Shown one piece after another: positions 35,001 to 46,794 of a stretch of 64,000 nt of DNA. The notes under the pieces were generated by a model. It ran no database searches. It saw only the letters and a program-made list of their open reading frames with translations, and had not been told where the DNA came from. The number at the start of each line of letters is the position of its first letter. Within the stretch, counting starts at the first letter, position 1. The stretch spans positions 521,174,185 to 521,238,184 of the forward strand of contig NC_081414.1 in assembly GCF_030272615.1 (NCBI RefSeq), given 5' to 3'. The DNA is from Cryptomeria japonica (taxonomy: Eukaryota > Streptophyta > Pinopsida > Cupressales > Cupressaceae). The translations under genes and the position numbers were made by a program.

Positions 35001-36316
35001 TGATGTAGATGGTCAGGGGTTTTAGGTGACTTCAAGAAAATATGTTTTCAAGAGCTTCACACTCCTTGCATTTGCCTAGTGTTTCCAAGGCACCTTAAGG
35101 CTTCAAAGGGGCAAATCAATACCCAACTCTCCACTATGACTCCTAGTGTCTTCAACCACTTATTCCAACCCAATTCAACAAGTTTCAATTTTTTTTTAAG
35201 GTTTCAAGACTTCTCCATGCTCTTAAACCCCACTATGCCTGCTACTAGCCTTAGAGCCCCAATTAGGCCACCTGAGGCTGAATTAATTCAGTTTCTCCAA
35301 TTTTTCCCAAATAACTTCCAAAATAAAATAGCTTTTTAGATACCCTTTTTGGCTTACTACAACATATATCAAAATTAGCTATGGTTTTTCTAGACCACGC
35401 CTTTGTTGTCCTAAGACTGAGATTACTTTTAATGTAAAAACCCACACTTTTACAAAGAAAGTATATAAAATACTTATCCCTCAACCTTTAAACTCTCAAC
35501 AGTAGTTTTTTATGACTCCAAACCAAGGAAAATCCAATTGTTTAGGTTCTATGATCTTGTTTAATGTGCAAACCCCAAAACCCTCACCAATAGGCTCCAA
35601 AACCAAGGGTTTCTTGATTAACCACTCTCTCAGCACTTCTGCAACTTTATCAAGGTTCATACACCTTCTCCTAGACCATATTAGACATATCCAATCATTA
35701 AACTACCCCTTTGTTAAGGTAGATCTTCTGTTGCTATAGGCTTGCTATGCTTCCTACTCACTTCTCCTTCATCCAACTCACGGTGATCACCTGCAAACCC
35801 ACTCTTCCTACAAGTTATATTGTTAGAATAATAATTTAAAAGTTATAGGGAGCCCATTCCATGAGTATCAGATTCTGACATTCAAGGAATGGCTCCAAGT
35901 TGCATTTTGTGTCTTGAATGCCAATGGCAAAACCTAGAAATTTAAGTACAGTTAGCAATAAATGGAAAAAATCTGATCAAAAACCTCTAGAAAAGCATTA
36001 AAAAACCCTTATTACAATTCTCAATGATTTCCCAAGGCTTATACCATGAAAGATCAATCACTTTCAAGCAACAAAACACAAGAAATTGCAAGAAAATGAA
36101 GGTTTTATTCACTTTTTCTGTTAAATTTGTACAACATCTGTACTATATCATCCAACCCCACCAAAATGGAATTCCAAGGTTTTATAATACCTTCCCCTAA
36201 CTTCCCAAACTGAAATCCATTAGTTATTTAGGATTAAAATTCTTAACAAACAAGTTTTTATCTTTTCCCTCCAAAATGACACTAGCCACTATTTTCAAAT
36301 TTTTGAATTTAAAACT

Positions 36317-37624
36317 TGTAGCGTCCTAAAATTGCGACACTTGCAATTTCGACTACATTTGGGTCTTCACGATGGCGATGCAACATGGAACTTGAATGGA
36401 GACCCCGAAACCTGTTTATGACACCAAAAACTGCATTTTTCAAGCACCCTGGCCTGATCCTCCTTGCACCCTGCTGTCCCTGGAGGTGGGACCATGGCGC
36501 CCAGCGCCCTAGTCCTTCAGGACTAGGGCGCCCAGCACCCTGGTCCCCCAGGACCATGGCGCCCAGCACCCTGGTCCCCCAGGACCATGGCGCCCAACGC
36601 CCTGGTCCCTGGCCCTATTTTTGGGCCCGGTCTCCTATGGGGCTTCGGGTCTTTATGTTTGCAATTTGGAAAATAACATTTCCTGGTCGGCCTAAGGTCG
36701 GGAAAATCAGTCTATCAACCCTAATTGGCAAGTATATAAACTACATTTCCTCTCCCATTTGAGGATGTCAAAAAAAGGAAGGACATATGTGTACAAGACG
36801 TGGAAACTCTATTCAAGCATTCAAGCAATTCAAGCATTCAAGCATTCCTTCAAGCAATTGAGCATTCTAAGTCTCCATTCAAGGCTAAGTGTTGCATTCA
36901 AGACAAGGATTCAACCATTGAAGAGGAGATCACATATCACATACAACATACAACAACATCTACACCTTCGCATGTAAGAATACAAACATTCTTACAACAA
37001 GGTACTAGTACTTGTTTTACATTACAATCATTTACATTTACAGCAATTTCTCATTTCTTGGTTAATTCCAAAACCAGGGTTTGACCTAAAGGCAAACCCC
37101 TCATCCCTAACCCCCCAATCGTCCTTTCTTTTCTGTGTGTAGGTTGCAGGTACTCGGCTGTAATTGAAGATCTGGAATCCTTGTGCAGAGACGAACAAAT
37201 CCACCTTCGTTTCGCGGATTTTTCGGAGGACCGTGTGCACGCCGGGCGCCATCGTCCTGTCAACTTTCGCTCAAATTTGCAGAACAGCACCGTCTCGACA
37301 TTTTACTGCTAATTCCAGGTCCGCAGCTTCATCCCACATCCCTATCTCTGTTTATAAGCGAATCTTTCCTACTTTACATGCATTCCTAGTTCAATCTTTT
37401 TATCTACATTCTTTACAAAAGAGGGTATCCTTGATGTCTTAACCCTTGAAACTCATATAGAATCCAATCTTGCATTGCGTGGGATTGGATCTTGTGGATT
37501 TCAACCCCTCTTTTGAATGTAAAGTCCCTTCTAAGTGAAAACCATCAACCCTAGTGACTCTCCCTTCTCTCTCCTTGGAGTTGGGGAGGGGAGAACGACT
37601 AGGGTTCGATTTTTCCGCTTTACA
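36317..37624. mobile_element. Solo LTR (1308 bp) inside the G1 LTR
   Basis: It starts TGTAGCGTCCTAAAATTGCG, ends TTCCGCTTTACA and has AAACT on both sides (36312-36316, 37625-37629). The intact LTR of G1 at 41316-41330 shows the uninterrupted sequence, which proves the insertion point. The LTR contains a GC-rich tandem block (36487-36606) and a leader-like part with TTCAAGCATTCAAGC repeats (36815-36870). No coding region is supported. Confidence 0.92.
36487..36606. repeat. GC-rich tandem repeat (GGCGCCCAGC units)
   Basis: Four to five units of about 26-31 bp share CCATGGCGCCCAGC and CCCTGGTCCCCCAGGA. It is a strong local GC peak in AT-rich surroundings, inside the solo LTR. Confidence 0.85.
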
Positions 37625-37696
37625 AAACTCTTATGAAATGGACTTCTACCCCAACCTAATGACTTCTAAAGGATCAAAATGATTTATCAAATAGTT

Positions 37697-39991
37697 CTAA
37701 ACACCTTTCAGAGCCTTACCAATTCTATACCCATGAAATCCTATATTTGGTCCTATGGCCTTATTAGGTCCATTAGGACAATTAATCATTACATTAGGAT
37801 CATTACAATAAAATGCCATAATTGACTTCAAGACATCATAATTGAGTCTATTAGACCCATTCACCTCCTTGTCATGCTTCCATGGTGTCCTCCAAGTTGT
37901 CTTCATGCCTAGTGCTCCTGCACCATACTCCCCACCAAACAAAGAACTCTTGTCCCAAGAGTGACCAGTCTTGTGCCAACCACCTAATGATGATGTCTTT
38001 TGATTTTCAATAGGGAAAAGGTACTCTCCAAAGGTAATCTTCCTCCTGCTACAACCTACATTCACTTTACCAAAAGCATTAGTATCAAAAAGCTGATTTT
38101 GTGTCCCTTGTCTAGGACCTTGTGTCTTCAACTCTTCTTGCCTCCTCATATCACTGTCTTGATCTGATTTCATCTGCAAACTCAGAGGTTTAACCACATC
38201 TCTTGGCTCAATCACTGGGCAATCAATACCCCCAACTCTTATTCTTCTAAAGTCACATCCTTACTGCTCCTTAGGACTGCTAATCTACTGCAACTTAGTT
38301 TGATTCATCCAACTAGTATCCTTGACCTCACTACCCTACACACACATCCTAATTTTGTCTCCGAAATAGATTACATTATGTTCATTCTTCTCCTTTCAAG
38401 GTAAAGCTGTTAAACTATATCTTTTTCTATCATTATGAACCAAATATGTATTTGTATATCCATCATGGATTATTCTCCTCAAGTATTGTCATGGTCTACC
38501 CAAAATTATATGCCCACAAGTCATAGGTATAACATCACACAAAACCTGATCATGATATGGACCAATTGAGAAATCAACATAAGCCCTCTGACTAATCATT
38601 ACATGCTGCTCTTGACTAACCCAAGTGGCATTATAAGGATTAGGATGATCAAATGTTTTCAATCCCAACTTAGAAACCATATCAAATGAAACAAGATTAT
38701 CATGTGAACCAAAATCAATAATCAACCTACATATCTTACCCTCACTCAAGCTTTGTGTCCTGAAGATGGATACCTAATTTGATGTTTGCCACTGCAATTT
38801 ACCTCTTCTGATCATAAGAAAGTCTCCCTCTATTATAGGATATAATTTCAATGGTTCTTTGTCTTCATTTTTGTCTTCTTCTTCATATGCTAAGTGTACT
38901 CTTCTATCTTTGCCTATGTCTCCTTCATCCCATTTAGGACATTTGAAAGATTGGTGCCCAACTTCATTACAATGGAAACATCTGCCTATGAATACATGTG
39001 ATCCTCTTCCAATACCAAATCTACCTCCTCCTCTATAACTATAACCACCTCTTTGTTCTGATGTAGACTCTTTGTCCTTATTGTCTTGTCCTTGTGATTC
39101 ATTTGTAGACCTTCCTCCTCTTCCTCTCATGGATCCTCTACCTCTTGTGCCTCCTTGTCTCTCTTGTTTTCTCTTCAACTTCTCCTCAGCCCTTATTGTA
39201 AGTTGAAAACAATCTCCCAATATTTGTGGAACATTCAACCCAATCTCATCCTACAAATTATATCTCAGCCCATTCAAATACCTTGCTACCTTTTCATCTT
39301 CATCCTCTACTCCTCCTCTAATGCTAAGTTTATGAAATTGCTCTGTGTATGTCATCACATCCATGTCTCTTTGTTTCAAGTTTTGTCTCATCCTCTTTGT
39401 TTGTATAGCAAAATTAGATGGTAGAAATTGTGCCTTCATCATTGCTTTCATCCTTTCCCAACTTGTAATCATATTCAATCCTCTTGCTGTCCTCTCAGCC
39501 TACACACCACTCCACCATGTTAAAGCAGTACCTCTCAACTTAGCCTTTACAAATCTCACCTTCTTATCATCATCAGTATCTTCCAACTCAAAGTAGTTTT
39601 CTAAGGCCTCTATCCACCCTAGCACTTCCTCACTGTCCATTCTTCCCTGGTATATAGGTAAATCAACATGACCTTTTATTCCACCACCTTGGACTACCTT
39701 TAGTAGTCTCACTAACCTCCTCTCTTCAGGATCTTCTTCATCCCTCCTAGTCTCTTCATGTTCACCACCTTCATTATGTGCTTCAAGATTCTCATTGTTT
39801 TCTTCCATCCTAGGTTGTTCCCTTTCCTTCTCTAAGGCTTCAATCCTTTCTAGTAGTTGCAATCTCTCCCTTCTCTACTATCTATCCTCTCTCTCCCTTT
39901 CCGCTTCAAGTTCCCTCTTTTCCCTCTTCTCTCTTTCAAGGGCTTCCTTCAACTCTTCAATTTCCCTAGCCATTTGATTCTTCGGTGCCAT
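37697..39991 (-). pseudogene. G1 gag-protease reading region (Gypsy type, decayed)
   Basis: It starts MAPKNQMAREIEELKEALER (ATG 39991), a Glu/Arg-rich coiled coil with two adjacent TAG codons. The retrotrans_gag part follows: YQGRMDSEEVLGWIEALENY, KLRGTALTWWSGV and WERMKAMMKAQFLPSNF. Next is an Arg/Gly-rich stretch with a CCHC knuckle CFHCNEVGHQSFKC (about 38955-39000), then the protease domain (RLIIDFGSHDNLVSFDMVSK, about 38700) in which the active-site DSG is changed to DFG, and HIILGRPW. Beyond, several stops occur and the remaining open stretch (to 37697, running into the LTR) has no RT motifs. The protease change and the stops make it non-functional. Confidence 0.83.
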
Positions 39992-40022
39992 CTTGTCAAA
40001 ACCTTCCCAAAAGATCTACTCA

Positions 40023-40036
40023 CTTCTCTGATACCA
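40023..40036 (-). other. Primer binding site of G1
   Basis: The minus strand reads TGGTATCAGAGAAG three bases after the LTR end. This is the initiator tRNA-Met type. Confidence 0.85.
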
Positions 40037-40039
40037 ATC

Positions 40040-41620
40040 TGATGCAGATGGTTAGGGGTTTTAGGTGACTTCAAAAAAATATGTTTTCAAGTGCTTCACA
40101 CTCCTTGCATTTGCCTAGTGTTTCCAAGGCACCTTAAGGCTTCAAAGGGGCAAATCAATACCCAACTCTCCACTATGACTCCTAGTGTCTTCAACCACTT
40201 ATTCCAACCCAATTCAACAAGTTTCAATTAGTTTTAAGGTTTCAAAACTTCTCCATGCCCTTAAACCCCACTATGCCTGCTACTAGCCCTAGAGCCCCAA
40301 TTAGACCACTTGAGGCTGAATTAATTTAGTTTCTCCAATTTTTCCCAAATAACTCCCAAAATTTTTTTTTTTTTGGATACCCTTTTCGGCTTACTACAAC
40401 ATATATCAAAAATAGGTATGGTTGTTTTGGACCATGCCTTTGCTGTCCTAAGACTTTTACAAAGAAAGTATATAAAATACTTATCCCCCAACCTTTAAAC
40501 TATCAAGAGTAGTTTTTTTATGACTTCAAACCAAGGAAAATCCAATTTTTTAGGTTCTATGATCTTGTTTAATGTGCAAACCCTAAAACCCTCACCAATA
40601 GGCTCCAAAACCAAGGGTTTCTTGATTAACCACTCTCTCAGCACTTCTGCAACTTTATCAAGGTTCATACACCTTCTCCTAGACCATATTAGACATATCC
40701 AATCATTAAACTACCCCTTTGTTAAAGTAGATCTTCTGCTGCTATAGGCTTGCTATGCTTCCTACTCACTTCTCCTTCATCCAACTCATGATGATCACCT
40801 GGAAACCCACTCTTCCTACAAGTTATATTGTTAGAATAATAATTTACAAGTTATAGGGAGTCCATTCCATGAGTATTAGATTCCTACATTCAAGGAATGG
40901 CTCCAAGTTGCATTTTGTGTCTTCAATGCCAATGGCAAAACCCAGAAATTTAAGTACAGTTAGCAATAAATGGAAAAAATCTGATCAAAAACCTCTACAA
41001 AAGCATTCAAAAACACTTATTACAATGCTCAATGATTTCCCAAGGCTTATACCATGAAAGATCAATCACTTTCAAGCAACAAAACACAAGAAATTGCAAG
41101 AAAATGAAGGTTTTATTCACTTTTTCTATTAAATCCGTACAACATTTGTACTATATCATCCAACCCCAAAAAAATGGAATTCCAAGGTTTTATAATACCT
41201 TCCCCTAACTTCCCAAACCGAAATCCATCAGTTATTCATGATTAAAATGCTTAACAAACAAGTTTTTAGCTTTTCCCTCCAAAATGACACTAGCCACTAT
41301 TTTCAAATTTTTGAATTTAAAACTCTTATGAAATGGACTTTTAGCCCAACCTAATAACTTCTAAAGGATCAAAATGATTTATCAAATAGTTCTAAACACT
41401 TTTGAGACCCTTACCAATTCTATACCCATGAAATCCTATATTTTGTCCTATGGCCTTATTAGGTCCATTAGGACAATTAATCATTACATTAGGATCATTA
41501 CAATAAAATACCATAATTGGCTTCAAGACATCATAATTGAGTCTATTAGACCAATACACCTCCTTGTCATGCTTCCATGGTGTCCTCCAAGTTGTCTTCA
41601 TGCCTAGTGCCCCTGCACCA
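40040..41620 (-). repeat. 5' LTR of G1 (1581 bp)
   Basis: It is the uninterrupted copy of the LTR. On the plus strand it begins TGATGCAGATGG and ends CCTGCACCA, followed by the duplicated CTCTC. It carries an A/T-rich run at about 40362 and no gene. Confidence 0.9.
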
Positions 41621-42755
41621 CTCTCTCCCTCCCCCTCTCCTTCTCTCCCTCTCTCCCTCTCCCCCTCTCCTTTTCCCAATCTCCCTCTCTCTCCCTCTCC
41701 CCCTCTCCTTTCCCCAACCTCCCTCTCTCCTTCCCCCTTGCCTTCTCTCCCTCTCTCCCTCTCTCCCTCTCCCCCTCTCCTTTTCACAATCTCCCTCTCT
41801 CTCCCTCTCCCCCTCTCCTTTCCCCAATCTCCCTCTCTCCCTCCCCCTCTCCTTCTCTCACTCTCTCCCTCTCCTTCTCCCAATCTGCCTCTCTCTCCCT
41901 CTCCCTCTCTCTCCCTCTCCCTCTCCCTTCCTCTCTCCCTCCCCCTCTCCTTCTCTCTATCCCTCTCCCTCCCTCTCTTCATCTCCCCCTCTCCTTTTCC
42001 CAATCTCTCTTTCTCTCCCTCTCCCCCTCTCCTTTCCCCAATCTCCCTCTCTCTCCTTCTCTCCCTCTCCCCCTCTCCTTTTCCCAATCTTGCTCTCTCC
42101 CTCTCCCTCTCTCCCTCCCCCTCTCCTTCTCTCCCTCTCTCCCTCTCCACCTCTCCTTTTCCCAATCTCCCTCTCTCTCCCTCTCCCCCTCCCCTTTCCC
42201 CAATCTCCCTCTCCCCTTCCCCCTCTCCTTCTCTCCCTCTATCTCCTTCTCTCCCTCTCCCCCTCTCCTTTTCCCAATCTCCCTCTCTCTCCCTCTCCCC
42301 CTCTCCTTTCCCCAATCTCCCTCTCTCCCTCCCCCTCTCCCTCTCTCCCTCTCTCCCTCTCCCCCTCTCCTTTTCCCTCCTTCCCCCTCCCTCTCTTCAT
42401 CTCCCCCTCTCCTTTTCCCAATCTTGCTTTCTCTCCCTCTCCCCCTCTCCTTTTCCCTCTCTCTCTCTCTCTCCCTCTCCCTCTCTCCCTCCCCCTCTCC
42501 TTCTCTCCCTCTCTCCCTCTCCCCCTCTCCTTTTCCCAATATCCCTCTCTCTCCCTCTCCCCCTCTCCTTTTCCCAATCTCCCTCTCTCTCCCTCTCCCC
42601 CTCTCCTTTCCCCAATCTCCCTCTTCCCAATCCCCCTCTCTCTCCCTCTCCCCCTCTCCTTTCCCCAATCTCCCTCTCTCCCTCCCCCTCTACTTCTCTC
42701 CCTCTCCCTATCTCTCTCTCCCTCCCTCTCTCCCTCTCCCCCTCTCCTTTTCCTA
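41621..42755. repeat. CTCTCC-type polypyrimidine minisatellite, right part
   Basis: It continues the array of 34043-35000. The CCCAATCTCC-containing super-units recur about every 45-140 bp (for example near 41677, 41824, 42162, 42276, 42313 and 42664). One strand is almost pure purine over more than 1.1 kb. All ORFs in this stretch on both strands come from the repeat. Confidence 0.95.
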
Positions 42756-43202
42756 GTTCTACATAGCTCGTACGGGTAGAACTAAGGCCAAAAATTCTAG
42801 TTCTACATAACCCATACGAGTTATGAGAAATTGTGAACGTTGACATATAGGGTTTCCATAACCCGTACGGGTTATGGGAAAATCTTTATATATTTTAGTC
42901 CCAACGGCCTAAAAAATAGCATTGCAAGTTGTTGAAGGCCCCACTGCTTTTGCACATGATTTTCTGGGACAGTAACAGTCAGGTTTTCATATTCTTTTGT
43001 CACTTTTGCTTTGGAATGATTGATTTTTAAGTTATTTTATAATTGTTACTTTAGATAATAACAAAATCATGATCATTTGTTGTTTTTTTGCTTTGATTAT
43101 GATTTATTTGTCTTGTATTTTGGTTTTTTTTGAAGTTATTTTATTATTGTTACTTTAGATTATAACAAAATGATGATCATTTGTTGTTTTTTGGCTATTT
43201 GA
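42756..43202 (+). promoter_or_regulatory. Likely promoter and leader of the element T transposase gene
   Basis: Three palindromic motifs occur at about 42768 (GCTCGTACGGGT), 42808 (AACCCATACGAGTT) and 42858-42875, the last an 18-bp perfect palindrome ATAACCCGTACGGGTTAT. A TATA-like TATATATT follows at 42887-42894, 12 bases after the palindrome. A two-copy repeat of about 100 bp (TTATTATTGTTACTTTAGAT and GATCATTTGTTGTTTTTTGG blocks) fills 43030-43200. I infer a core promoter with operator-like sites. Confidence 0.5.
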
Positions 43203-46200
43203 TTGTGGATTGTCATCATGATGTTATGTGTAGGACAATGGGAAAGAATAAGAGAGGCAGCAAAGGAAAGACAAAGGGAGCGTATGAAGATATTACATGA
43301 AGGTGCGTCATCTAATGCACCTAATGAAAGTGATGAACATTCAACAATTGAAATTGATATGATTAATGCACCAAATCAAAATGATCAACATACACCAATT
43401 CAAACACATATGATGAATGCACCTAATGAATGCAATGAACATAGACCATTTGAAAATGATTTGGTGAATGCACATGTTAATGAAATTGAAGAAGATTTAC
43501 CATTTGAATTTGATGTGATCAATGCACATAATGAACCTAATGAAAATGAAGAGCATGTGCCAATCTTAACACCTCTTAGAATAATTCGTAGAAAACCAAA
43601 GTTCCTAATAGATATTGATGAAAAAATTGTGAAGCCAATGCATGATAAAATTTCCGAAAGAACTTGTAGAAGAACGGTGAGAAGAATTTGGAATAACTAT
43701 TTTGAAAACTTAAATCAAAGTGGAAGATTCCAATTAGTTGTTGAAATGATTAAAAATCTGAAATTTAGAGAGACAATGAAAATTTTGGGGTTAAGAACAT
43801 CCGAAAATAATAGTGAAAGAACCATTGTGAGAAATATTTTTGATGCATACCAAGCCATTGGTTCAGAATCATGCACTAAATATGCTAATGTTACTCGTCG
43901 TGTCCTCACATCAACCATAATGGGAAAGGAAATGAAAAAATCTTGTTTAATAAGCAAAACAAGCAAGTCATTAAGGATAAGTAGAACCACATTACACTAT
44001 GCCTTAGAGAGGCAAGAGAAAATTGAAGATCCTAACAATAATTCTCTTTGGGCATTCTCCAGTAGACTCCCACGCAAGGACAAGGTTGTTGTTTGTGCAC
44101 TAAGAACGTTAATTGAGAGATTTTGGCATGACAACACAAGGGTTTCACCCAACCAAAGAGATGTTGTTAGAAGGCCAATTGGAATTAGTAATCGTGAGCC
44201 ACATCCAGAACAGTATTTAGATACAACTCAAACACAATTTTATGAAAGGTTTCTTCAAAGCTTTCCTCAGATTAAAATTAGTCAAAAATATTTTTTGAGA
44301 TGACAAAACCATTTTATTTTAGGATTAATCATGCACGTACTACATGTTGTAGGGTCCATGTTGAATTTTCCATGCATTATGATATTTATTGCTATATCTG
44401 TTGTACTTTGCACACTAACGATGTTTTGCAGGAATGTGGTCTACAAGCACCTCCTAAGTCACCGAGAGAATTTATTTCAAGTGTACTATGTAGATGAGAT
44501 GACGGGTGCATTTATTATAAGATGATGTGTTTGAGAGGTTTTTGTCCTACATGTGGTGGTTTGCAATAGTTGCATAGATGCCTACATCTGGATAGCACAC
44601 ATGAAATTGGTAAGGAACTAGTTTCTATTGGAAAATATAAGTCAGTAACATATGGTGTTAAAGATGGAAAATAATTAAAAAGGTGTGAGTTAGTGAAAAG
44701 GGATATATGCGTAGCTGATTTTATGAAGATGTTTCAAGAGAAACTAGTAGATGAGTACGTAGGTCACACACATAGAGCTAGATGGTTAGATGAGCAATTC
44801 AAGTTGTGTAAGGACACTTTCCCCCTCGGCTCTATTATCTCAGTTGTTGATTTTGCTGAGAATTATAAACTAAATCTGCAAAATGAAGTACAATCTATGT
44901 ATTACCACTCTACACAAGTTACAATTTTTGTACACATAGCATTCATGCATGCACATGATAGCACCGAGGAGGACAGAAAGGTTATAAGAGAATATCACTT
45001 CTATATCAGCGATGATTGTACATATTCCTCAGAGTTTGTGCAAGGATGCTTTATAGTCTTCTATGATAGTTTAAGGGAAAGAGATATAATATACAACCAA
45101 CACTTAATATGGTCGGACAATTGCATCACACAATTCAAGAATGCAAGGATGTTCTACTGGTTGACTAGGATGCATGTGACAAGTGGTGTGCAACATTTTT
45201 GGAATTTCATTGAGGTAGGGCATGGAAAGGGAGAGCATGATGGTGCAGTAGCATGTGTGAAAAGAGCTCTTACCAGAGAGGAATTGAAGTACAAAGGTGG
45301 TGCAATGTTAATAGATGCAAAAAAAATTGTGCAATGGTGTAGCTCTACAATGGGACCAGGTAATGCAGATAAGTCTATGGTTTCTAGATATTTTTGGTTA
45401 ATAAGTGAATCTAACATTGAAAACTATTTAGATTGTTGTACACTTACTGGATCAAGTGACATGCATTCATTTAGAAGTTCAAATGCAACATCACTAGCTA
45501 TTTATACTAGACATATTGCATCCTTTTGCTCTTCGTGTATGCATTTTTTGTGGGATGAATGTGAATCAAAAGTCTGGGTTGACCAATGGTCTTGTAGACC
45601 TTTGCAAACCCTAGATACATATCAACTTCCTAGAGCACTACAAATGAACCAGATTGAAGCATCAGTGGATTTTGACCATGTATCAGACATAGTTGAACTA
45701 AGTAACTTAGGTTGCAATGTGCTACAATTTTAAGCTTAATTTATTAGTATTAACTAATGCTGATTTTGGTATTAACTTATATCCTTCTATTAAATGCAGG
45801 TCATGTATATGCAGTTATTGCAGATGAGAACAATGAAGAAGGAACAAATTACTTTTTGTGTCGTTGTATTGAGGCCAAAAAGAAATTGACTCTACAGTGG
45901 TTGATGGAGAGGGTATTGAGTACCCAATAGGATCTGTTGTTGTGACAGGGACATGGCTTAGAAGGTACCATGTTGTTGTGTCGAGTTGTATTGAGACTTC
46001 TTAAACTTATTTATTTAGTAGTTGTTGTATTGAATTTGGCATTATTCTTCTATAAAATGCAGGTACCCTATCAAAAATTCTAATGCCTGGTTGTTTGAGG
46101 ACTTTGAGACACATAAACATATTCTTCATTACTCAAACCTTCTTGTTGCAACAAATATTCATTTGATTAAATATCGTGGTAGACCTCTTAACAAGGATTT

Positions 46201-46282
46201 GTGGAAAGTTCATGAATCAAACCATGAGGCAATACTTGAGACACTAAGGGTTAGAGCTGATCCGGAAGGTTCACTTGATTGA
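43203..46282 (+). pseudogene. DDE-like transposase of element T (several exons, decayed)
   Basis: Part 1 (43203-44303) has a charged start, Asn-rich repeats (NAPNESDEH, NAPNQNDQH, NAPNECNEH), then RTVRRIWNNYFENLNQSGRF and the conserved-looking PRKDKVVVCALRTLIERFWH and NTRVSPNQRDVVRRPIGI. A frame change at 44300 leads to MTKPFYFRINHARTTCC and CGLQAPPKSPREF. After two stops, part 2 (44693-45733) has VVDFAENYKLNLQNEVQSMY (D at residue 53), HLIWSDNCITQFKNARMFYW (D at 142) and FIEVGHGKGEHDGAVACVKR (E at 174 or 181). D-D-E spacing is about 90 and 35 residues. Likely exons follow at about 45800-45965 (YAVIADENNEEGTNYFLCRC; GIEYPIGSVVVTGTWLRRY after a frameshift) and 46063-46282 (NSNAWLFEDFETHKHILHYS). 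I recall similar DFAENY/GHGKG proteins from animal repeats but cannot name the family. It would cut and join the element ends. Confidence 0.68.
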
Positions 46283-46790
46283 TTTTGGGCCATCTAGAAG
46301 AATAATTCTACAATATGGTAGAATAATTTTGATAATTTTGTATATATATCTTTTGCGAAATGTTGTAACTTCTCTTTTTTGGATGTGCTCTACATGCATA
46401 TGAACTGTAATATGCATATGAGCTATAATGTGCATATGTAGATGCCAAATTTTGTATATAAAAACATCCACGAGTTGTAATGTGCATATCTAGATGCTAA
46501 ATTTTGTATAAAAAAACAACGAGTTGTAATGTGCATTTATAGATGCTAAGTTTTGTATAAAAAAACAACAACGAGATGTAATTTGCATATTTAGATGCAA
46601 AATTTTGTAAATATAAATAGTAATGAGCTTGATAGTTTATATAAGATGCCAAATTTTATATATGAAAGTGTCCATGGGGCTGATTTGCAAATTTTCAATA
46701 TGAATATGCAATTTTTTTTTCCAAGTGTTTTGGGAAAGTTTTGAGTTATTATTGAATTACCTGATTTGAAGGGCTAGTATGAATAGTCTA
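46283..46790. repeat. 3' region of transposase gene with degenerate repeat of about 60 bp
   Basis: Four to five imperfect units between about 46390 and 46680 share GAGTTGTAATGTGCATAT, TAGATGC(T/C)AAATTTTGTA and a run of As. Otherwise non-coding. Confidence 0.7.
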
Positions 46791-46794
46791 AATC

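Larger units (their letters stand above)
35001..37925 (-). repeat. 3' LTR of G1, split by a solo LTR
   Basis: 35001-36316 plus 37630-37925 together match 40040-41620 base for base with modest divergence. The extra 36317-37624 is the inserted solo LTR plus one duplicated AAACT. The ORFs in 35079-35740 have no family resemblance and are repeated in the other LTR. Confidence 0.88.
35001..41620 (-). mobile_element. Gypsy-type LTR element G1 without pol, nested in element T
   Basis: A minus-strand element with 3' LTR 35001-37925 (itself split by a solo LTR), internal region 37926-40039 and 5' LTR 40040-41620. LTR ends on the minus strand are TGGTGCAGG and CATCTGCATCA. CTCTC flanks both ends, within the pyrimidine minisatellite it interrupted. 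The internal part has gag and a protease but no RT, RNase H or integrase, so it depends on other elements for movement. Confidence 0.88.

Noticed and set aside
35079-35739. ORFs beginning MFPRHLKASKG and MTPNQGKSNCLG
   Set aside because: Also present in the second G1 LTR with stops and shifts; LTR sequence and not a gene.
37028-37442. Several overlapping ORFs on both strands in the solo LTR
   Set aside because: No family resemblance, overlapping in conflicting frames, and contained in an LTR leader-like region.
41392-42846. Further long Ser/Pro and Gly/Glu/Arg ORFs up to about 400 residues
   Set aside because: Same simple-sequence artefact in the right half of the minisatellite, partly fused to LTR sequence of G1.
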